A DNA stretch of 64,000 nucleotides from Elusimicrobiota bacterium (GTDB taxonomy: Bacteria; Elusimicrobiota; Elusimicrobia; UBA1565; UBA9628), in the NCBI GenBank assembly GCA_027451985.1, contig DAIDHS010000004.1, positions 49,362-113,361 on the forward strand, given 5' to 3'. The position numbers were made by a program, and so were the translations under genes. This document shows positions 60,004-64,000 of this stretch, piece after piece. Every line of letters starts with the position of its first letter. Positions within the stretch are counted from its first letter, which is position 1. The notes beneath the pieces are model-generated. The model was not told where the DNA came from, searched no databases, and saw nothing but the letters and a program-made list of their open reading frames with translations.

Positions 60004-60402
60004 ATGCACGCCGGCCGGCCCGAAGGTCCCATCACCAACATCAACGTCACGCCTCTGGTCGACATCCTGCTCGTGCTTCTTATCATCTTCATGACGACGG
60101 CGCCCCTCATCCACAACCGGATGGTCAAAATCAACGTGCCCAAGGTCCTCCACTCCCGCCCGGAAACCGCCCAGTCGCTCACCATCGTTTACGACGCGCG
60201 CAAGCGCCTTTTGCTCTCTGGCCGCCCCATCGACACGACCGCGCTCAAGACGGCCCTCTCCGCGGCGCTGCAAGGCGATCCGAATCTCTCCATCACGCTC
60301 GCGGCGGACAAAAGCCTGGGCTACGGCGAGGTGATGGCCGTCTTGGATGCCGTCCGCGGGGCGGGCGCGCGGCGCATCGGCCTCGAGGTCGCCGGCAAGT
60401 GA
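60004..60402 (+). CDS. ExbD/TolR-family proton-channel subunit
   Basis: 132 aa. Membrane segment NVTPLVDILLVLLIIFMTTA with the conserved Asp at residue 20, then a periplasmic domain. It is a third ExbD in the window and differs from the tandem pair at 4-858. It overlaps the tonB-like gene by four bases. Confidence 0.92.
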   Translation: MHAGRPEGPITNINVTPLVDILLVLLIIFMTTAPLIHNRMVKINVPKVLHSRPETAQSLTIVYDARKRLLLSGRPIDTTALKTALSAALQGDPNLSITLAADKSLGYGEVMAVLDAVRGAGARRIGLEVAGK

Positions 60403-61121
60403 ATGAGGACAAACGGCTTTTCCGCAACTGCGTGCTGGCCTCGGCCGCAATTCACGCCGGGTTGGCCGGCCTGCTGATTTTCCTCCACCTGCGCGTTCCC
60501 GCCGCTCCGGTCGAAATCGACCTGACCCATTTTTCATTTTTGGGCACGGGACCGGCCAAGCTGGGGGCTCCCAAAGCCTTGGCCAAGCATCCTAAGCCCG
60601 GGCCGGCGCTTCCGGCCGTCCCCGCCAAAAAAGCCAAGCCGATTCCCGCTCCCGCGCCTTCCGTGAAAACCGCGCCAAAACCAAAGCCCGTCCCGCCTCC
60701 GCCCCCGCCGCCGGCCGCGGCTACCGCGGGCGGCAGCAACAGCGGAACGGGTTCATCCCCCATGACGGGCGGCGCCGGAAAAGGCGCCAATTACGGCACG
60801 CCGCAAGGCGGCGGCGACGGCGGCGCGGACTTGATCCGGCTGCCCAGTCTGCTCAACCGGGACGAGGTCTTGGCCAACCTGCAGCGCTTCTACCCCGAGA
60901 GCGAACGGCGCGCGGGCCGAGAGGGCACGGTCCTGGTCAACCTCCATATCGGCGTCGACGGATCGGTCTGGAAGGTCGACGTGGTGCAAAGCGCGGGCCC
61001 GGCCTTCGATGAAGCGGCCAAGAAGGTCGCGGCCATCATGAAGTTTTTACCCGCCCTTTCGCGCAGCGGGCCGGTGGCCGTAGTCATCCGGCAGGCGATG
61101 ATTTTCCACCTCAAAAACTAG
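60399..61121 (+). CDS. TonB-like energy-transducing protein
   Basis: 240 aa, GTG start. One N-terminal membrane helix (about residues 12-30), a Lys/Pro-rich spacer (KPKPVPPPPPPPAAA) and Gly-rich stretch, then a TonB C-terminal domain with GTVLVNLHIGVDGSVWKVDV and a final AMIFHLKN. It completes an ExbB-ExbD-TonB set with the two preceding genes. Confidence 0.88.
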   Translation: MNEDKRLFRNCVLASAAIHAGLAGLLIFLHLRVPAAPVEIDLTHFSFLGTGPAKLGAPKALAKHPKPGPALPAVPAKKAKPIPAPAPSVKTAPKPKPVPPPPPPPAAATAGGSNSGTGSSPMTGGAGKGANYGTPQGGGDGGADLIRLPSLLNRDEVLANLQRFYPESERRAGREGTVLVNLHIGVDGSVWKVDVVQSAGPAFDEAAKKVAAIMKFLPALSRSGPVAVVIRQAMIFHLKN

Positions 61122-61134
61122 CCCGGCAGAAAGC

Positions 61135-64000
61135 TTAGGCCGCGGCGGCGGCGCCCTGCCCCGCCGAAAAGTAGCGCGCGCCGGGATGATGGAAGACCAG
61201 GGCCGAGACGCTGGCCTCCGGGTCCATCATGAAACCCTCGGTCAGCTTGAGACCGATACGCTCCGGTTCCAGCAGTCGGAATAGTTTGGTCTGATCGGAC
61301 ATATCCGGGCAGGCGGGATAGCCGAAGGAAACTCGCAGGCCGCGGTACTTGGCCTGGAACTTCTCCTTCATGCCAAGAGACGGCGCGTCCGCGATGCCCC
61401 ACATCGCGCGCAGGCGTTCGTGCAAAAGCTCAGCGAAGCCCTCCGCCGCCTCGATGGCTACGGCCTGGAGCGCGTAAGACTTCAGGTATTCCCCGCTCTC
61501 GCGCAGGGCCGTTGAGAGTTCGCGCACACCGTCGCCGCAGGTAAGCGCGAAAAAAGCAACGTAGTCCGGCCGGCCAGCTGAGGCGGGCAGGACGAAGTCG
61601 GAGAGGCAGCGCCGCTCGCCGGAAGTCTGCCGGGGGAATTCGAACGTTTCGAGCGCTTGGGTCGCCGCAGGCGAATCGTAGATCAGGATCTTGTCGCCCT
61701 CCGAACGCGCGGCAAAGAACCGGTAGACCGCCCTGGGCTTCAAGAGCCCATGGGTCAGGATTTCGTCTTGAAGCTCCCGCACGCGCGCGAAGAGCTCGAC
61801 GGCCTTGGGATTTTTCTCGCGCAAAAGCCTCTCCGGATTGCCCTTCAAGCCCAAGTGCTTGCCGTAAAGCATGACCGGATTGATATAGCGAAATACGACT
61901 TCGGCGTCGACCTCCGCCAGGACGTGAAGCTTCAAGTCCGGAGGAACGGGGACGTCGTGCTCCGCCGGCCGCGCGGCGGACTGCGGGACCTGCGGCGAAG
62001 CAGCCGCCGGAGCGGGCGCCGCGGAGGAGGTCCGGCGCAGATGCTCCTGAATCTCCAAGTTCTTTTTGAGAAACGCCTCGCGGCGCGCGGCGTCCTGCAG
62101 GGAGTTGGCGATGTCCAGACCTGACATGGCGTCTTTGGCGTAGACCACGGGCTCCGGATAAGCCAGGGCGATTTTCGAAGCGGTAAAGCGCGGCGACAGG
62201 GCGGCCCCGCCCACCACGATGGGCACGCGTATGCCCGCGGCCGCCAAATCCGCGGCCGTCGCCGTCATCTGCTGCGCGGACTTGACCAGAAGCCCCGAAA
62301 GGCCGATCAAGTCCGGTGAAGCCTTCTGCGCCGCTTCGATGATGGTCTCGGGCGCTACCTTAATGCCCAAGTCCAACACTTCGTAGCCGTTGTTTTTGAG
62401 AATGATGTGCACCAAGTTCTTGCCGATGTCGTGTACATCGCCCTTGACCGTGGCCAAAACGACCTTGCCGCGCGACGCGGACTTGGAGGCATCCATATGG
62501 GGCTCCAAAAAGGCCACCGCGGCTTTCATCACTTCAGCCGACTGCAGGACTTCGGCTACGATCATCTCGTTGGCCGCGAAAAGCCTGCCCACCTCGTCCA
62601 TGCCCGCCATCAAAGGACCGTTGATGATGTCGAGCGCCGTTCTTTCCTTAATAAGGAAAGCCAGGTCGTCTAGAAGCCCCTCGCGCGATCCGTCCACCAC
62701 ATTGCGCTTCAAGCGCTCATCGACTGGCAGCTTGGCTCGTTCGGAGATGCTGGGCGCGGCCTTGGCCTCCCGATAGCGCTCGGTAAAAGCCGCCACGGCG
62801 TCGAAGCCAGCGGGATGCGCCGGGTCGCCCGGCCCATGCCAGCGCAGAAGATCCAAACATAGCTTCTTCTCTTCTTCCGAGATCGCGTTCAAGCGCGCGA
62901 GCTTTTCCGAATTAACGATGGCAAAGTCCAAGCCCGCCTTGACGCACTCATGCAGGAAGACCGCATTTAAAACCTCGCGGCCGGCGGGAGGCAGGCCGAA
63001 GGACACGTTGGATATGCCCAAAATCGTGCGGCAGCGCGGCAACTCCTGCTTGATGAGCCGAACGCTCTCGATGGTCTCCACGGCCGAGCCCCAATAGTTC
63101 TTGTCTCCGGTCGCGGCGGGAAAGACCAGCGGGTCGAAGATGATGTCCTCGGGCCTCAGTCCGTACTTGCGGGTCAGCAGATCGCAGCTACGGCGCGCGA
63201 CGGCGAGTTTTCTCTCCCGCGTCATGGCCATGCCTTGCGCTTTATCCTCATCGATGGTGCCCGCAACCACCGCGGCTCCGTAGCGGCGCAGAAGCGGAAC
63301 GATCTTGGCGAAGCGCTCCTCGCCGTCCTCCAGGTTAATGGAGTTGACGACGGAGCGCCCGGGGCAGCGCTTGAGCGCTTCCTCGATAACGGCGGCATCC
63401 GTGGAGTCGATCATAATCGGGACCTTGACCTTGCGGGCCAAAAGCTCGAGGACACTCACGATGTCCGACTTCTCGTCGCGATCGGGATCCGCGAGGCAAA
63501 CGTCGATAATGTGCGCTCCGCCGCGCACCTGCCGCCGCCCGACCTCGGCAGCCTCGTCGAAGCGCCCCTCGGCGATCATGCTGCGGAAGAGGCGCGAGCC
63601 GATGACGTTGGTGCGCTCGCCGACTAAAAAGGGCTTTTGCGTTTCGTCGTCCAAAACCAGGGACTCCAGGCCCGAGAGCGCCGCGCGCCGCGGCGCTCTC
63701 GGCCGGCGCGGCGTCTTGCCATCGAGAGCTCGGGAAAGCAGCCGCACGTGCTCAGCCGTGGTGCCGCAGCAGCCGCCGGCGATGTTGAGCCAACCCTCAT
63801 CCGCGAAGCGCGAAAGCCTTTGCGCGAAGGTCTTCGGATCCTCGTGGTAGCGGCCGTGCTCGTCCGGCAAGCCGGCGTTGGGGTAGCAAATCGTGGAGAA
63901 TCGCGAGACTTCAGAGACGGTGCGCAGGTGGTCGGTCATAAACTCGGGACCCGTGGCGCAGTTGAGACCCACGGCGAGGAGATCGAAATGCGCCACGGCG
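61135..64000 (-). CDS. metH: Cobalamin-dependent methionine synthase (5' end outside window)
   Basis: Transfers the methyl group of methyltetrahydrofolate to homocysteine through cobalamin. About 953 residues are present; the first ~240 residues, most of the homocysteine domain, lie beyond the window. Visible in order: zinc-site Cys in VGLNCATGPE and GGCCGTTAEH, a pterin-binding domain (FLVGERTNVIGSRLFR), B12 cap and binding domains with DVHDIGKN and GLSGLLVKSAQQM, and the reactivation domain (EVVFRYINPVMLYGKHLG, FGYPACPD). All four modules appear intact. Confidence 0.95.
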   Translation of the reverse strand, partial: AVAHFDLLAVGLNCATGPEFMTDHLRTVSEVSRFSTICYPNAGLPDEHGRYHEDPKTFAQRLSRFADEGWLNIAGGCCGTTAEHVRLLSRALDGKTPRRPRAPRRAALSGLESLVLDDETQKPFLVGERTNVIGSRLFRSMIAEGRFDEAAEVGRRQVRGGAHIIDVCLADPDRDEKSDIVSVLELLARKVKVPIMIDSTDAAVIEEALKRCPGRSVVNSINLEDGEERFAKIVPLLRRYGAAVVAGTIDEDKAQGMAMTRERKLAVARRSCDLLTRKYGLRPEDIIFDPLVFPAATGDKNYWGSAVETIESVRLIKQELPRCRTILGISNVSFGLPPAGREVLNAVFLHECVKAGLDFAIVNSEKLARLNAISEEEKKLCLDLLRWHGPGDPAHPAGFDAVAAFTERYREAKAAPSISERAKLPVDERLKRNVVDGSREGLLDDLAFLIKERTALDIINGPLMAGMDEVGRLFAANEMIVAEVLQSAEVMKAAVAFLEPHMDASKSASRGKVVLATVKGDVHDIGKNLVHIILKNNGYEVLDLGIKVAPETIIEAAQKASPDLIGLSGLLVKSAQQMTATAADLAAAGIRVPIVVGGAALSPRFTASKIALAYPEPVVYAKDAMSGLDIANSLQDAARREAFLKKNLEIQEHLRRTSSAAPAPAAASPQVPQSAARPAEHDVPVPPDLKLHVLAEVDAEVVFRYINPVMLYGKHLGLKGNPERLLREKNPKAVELFARVRELQDEILTHGLLKPRAVYRFFAARSEGDKILIYDSPAATQALETFEFPRQTSGERRCLSDFVLPASAGRPDYVAFFALTCGDGVRELSTALRESGEYLKSYALQAVAIEAAEGFAELLHERLRAMWGIADAPSLGMKEKFQAKYRGLRVSFGYPACPDMSDQTKLFRLLEPERIGLKLTEGFMMDPEASVSALVFHHPGARYFSAGQGAAAAA

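Overview
The window is a high-GC bacterial chromosome segment, densely packed and mostly in short translationally coupled operons. The Lol lipoprotein-export genes, two ExbB/ExbD/TonB-type sets, several lipobox or Sec-signal proteins and class B phosphatase-like remnants point to a diderm (Gram-negative-type) organism. HrcA with a CIRCE operator controls the heat-shock genes. Elusimicrobiota or a related poorly cultured phylum is my best guess, but this is inference from gene mix only. No rRNA, prophage, insertion sequence or CRISPR array is visible. No gene-free stretch exceeds 300 bases.

Layout. 1-3039: tandem ExbD, TonB-like protein and an OmpA-like exported protein. 3073-6752: gap, an arginase, pgk, secG and tRNA-Leu(GAG). 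6763-13198 (minus): hrcA-grpE-dnaK-dnaJ-rsmE, then a FecR-domain protein with an Arg-rich tail. 13322-19506: clpP, a divergent SF1 helicase, an S1/P1 nuclease and a Lon-type protease that carries a Sec signal. 19732-22977: efp, a lone receiver domain, a HAD phosphatase and a secreted subtilase. 22984-25853: small exported proteins and a MEMO1-family protein. 25949-31923: two receiver proteins, lysS, lolC/lolD, a class IV aminotransferase and xth. 32053-44182: a secreted zincin-like protein, then (minus) purA, a UBA-like protein, xerC/D, topA, dprA, a HTH protein, comM, a sensor kinase and a DnaA-like ATPase.

44186-54067 (minus) is the centrepiece: a bacterial microcompartment (BMC) locus. It encodes two BMC-H, one BMC-T and three BMC-P shell proteins, DeoC, RpiB, CoA-acylating aldehyde dehydrogenase and PduL, led by tpiA. 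This matches the 'sugar phosphate utilizing' (SPU) class. The expected chemistry is deoxyribose-5-P to glyceraldehyde-3-P plus acetaldehyde. Acetaldehyde would go to acetyl-CoA and acetyl-P in the shell, and glyceraldehyde-3-P would pass through TpiA, Gap and Pgk, all encoded here. Unusual parts are a DNA methyltransferase plus PD-(D/E)XK nuclease-like pair coupled inside the operon, a small putative cargo protein, a double zinc-ribbon protein, a flavin-type PNPOx protein and an RpiB with an altered catalytic position.

54129-61121: degenerate AphA-like protein, PhoU/DUF47-like protein, rplM-rpsI, a secreted zincin-like protein, two HEAT-repeat envelope proteins and a second ExbB-ExbD-TonB set. 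61135-64000: 3' part of metH. At least seven genes have a TANNNT -10 hexamer only 7-8 bases before the start codon and no Shine-Dalgarno sequence, suggesting frequent leaderless mRNAs.
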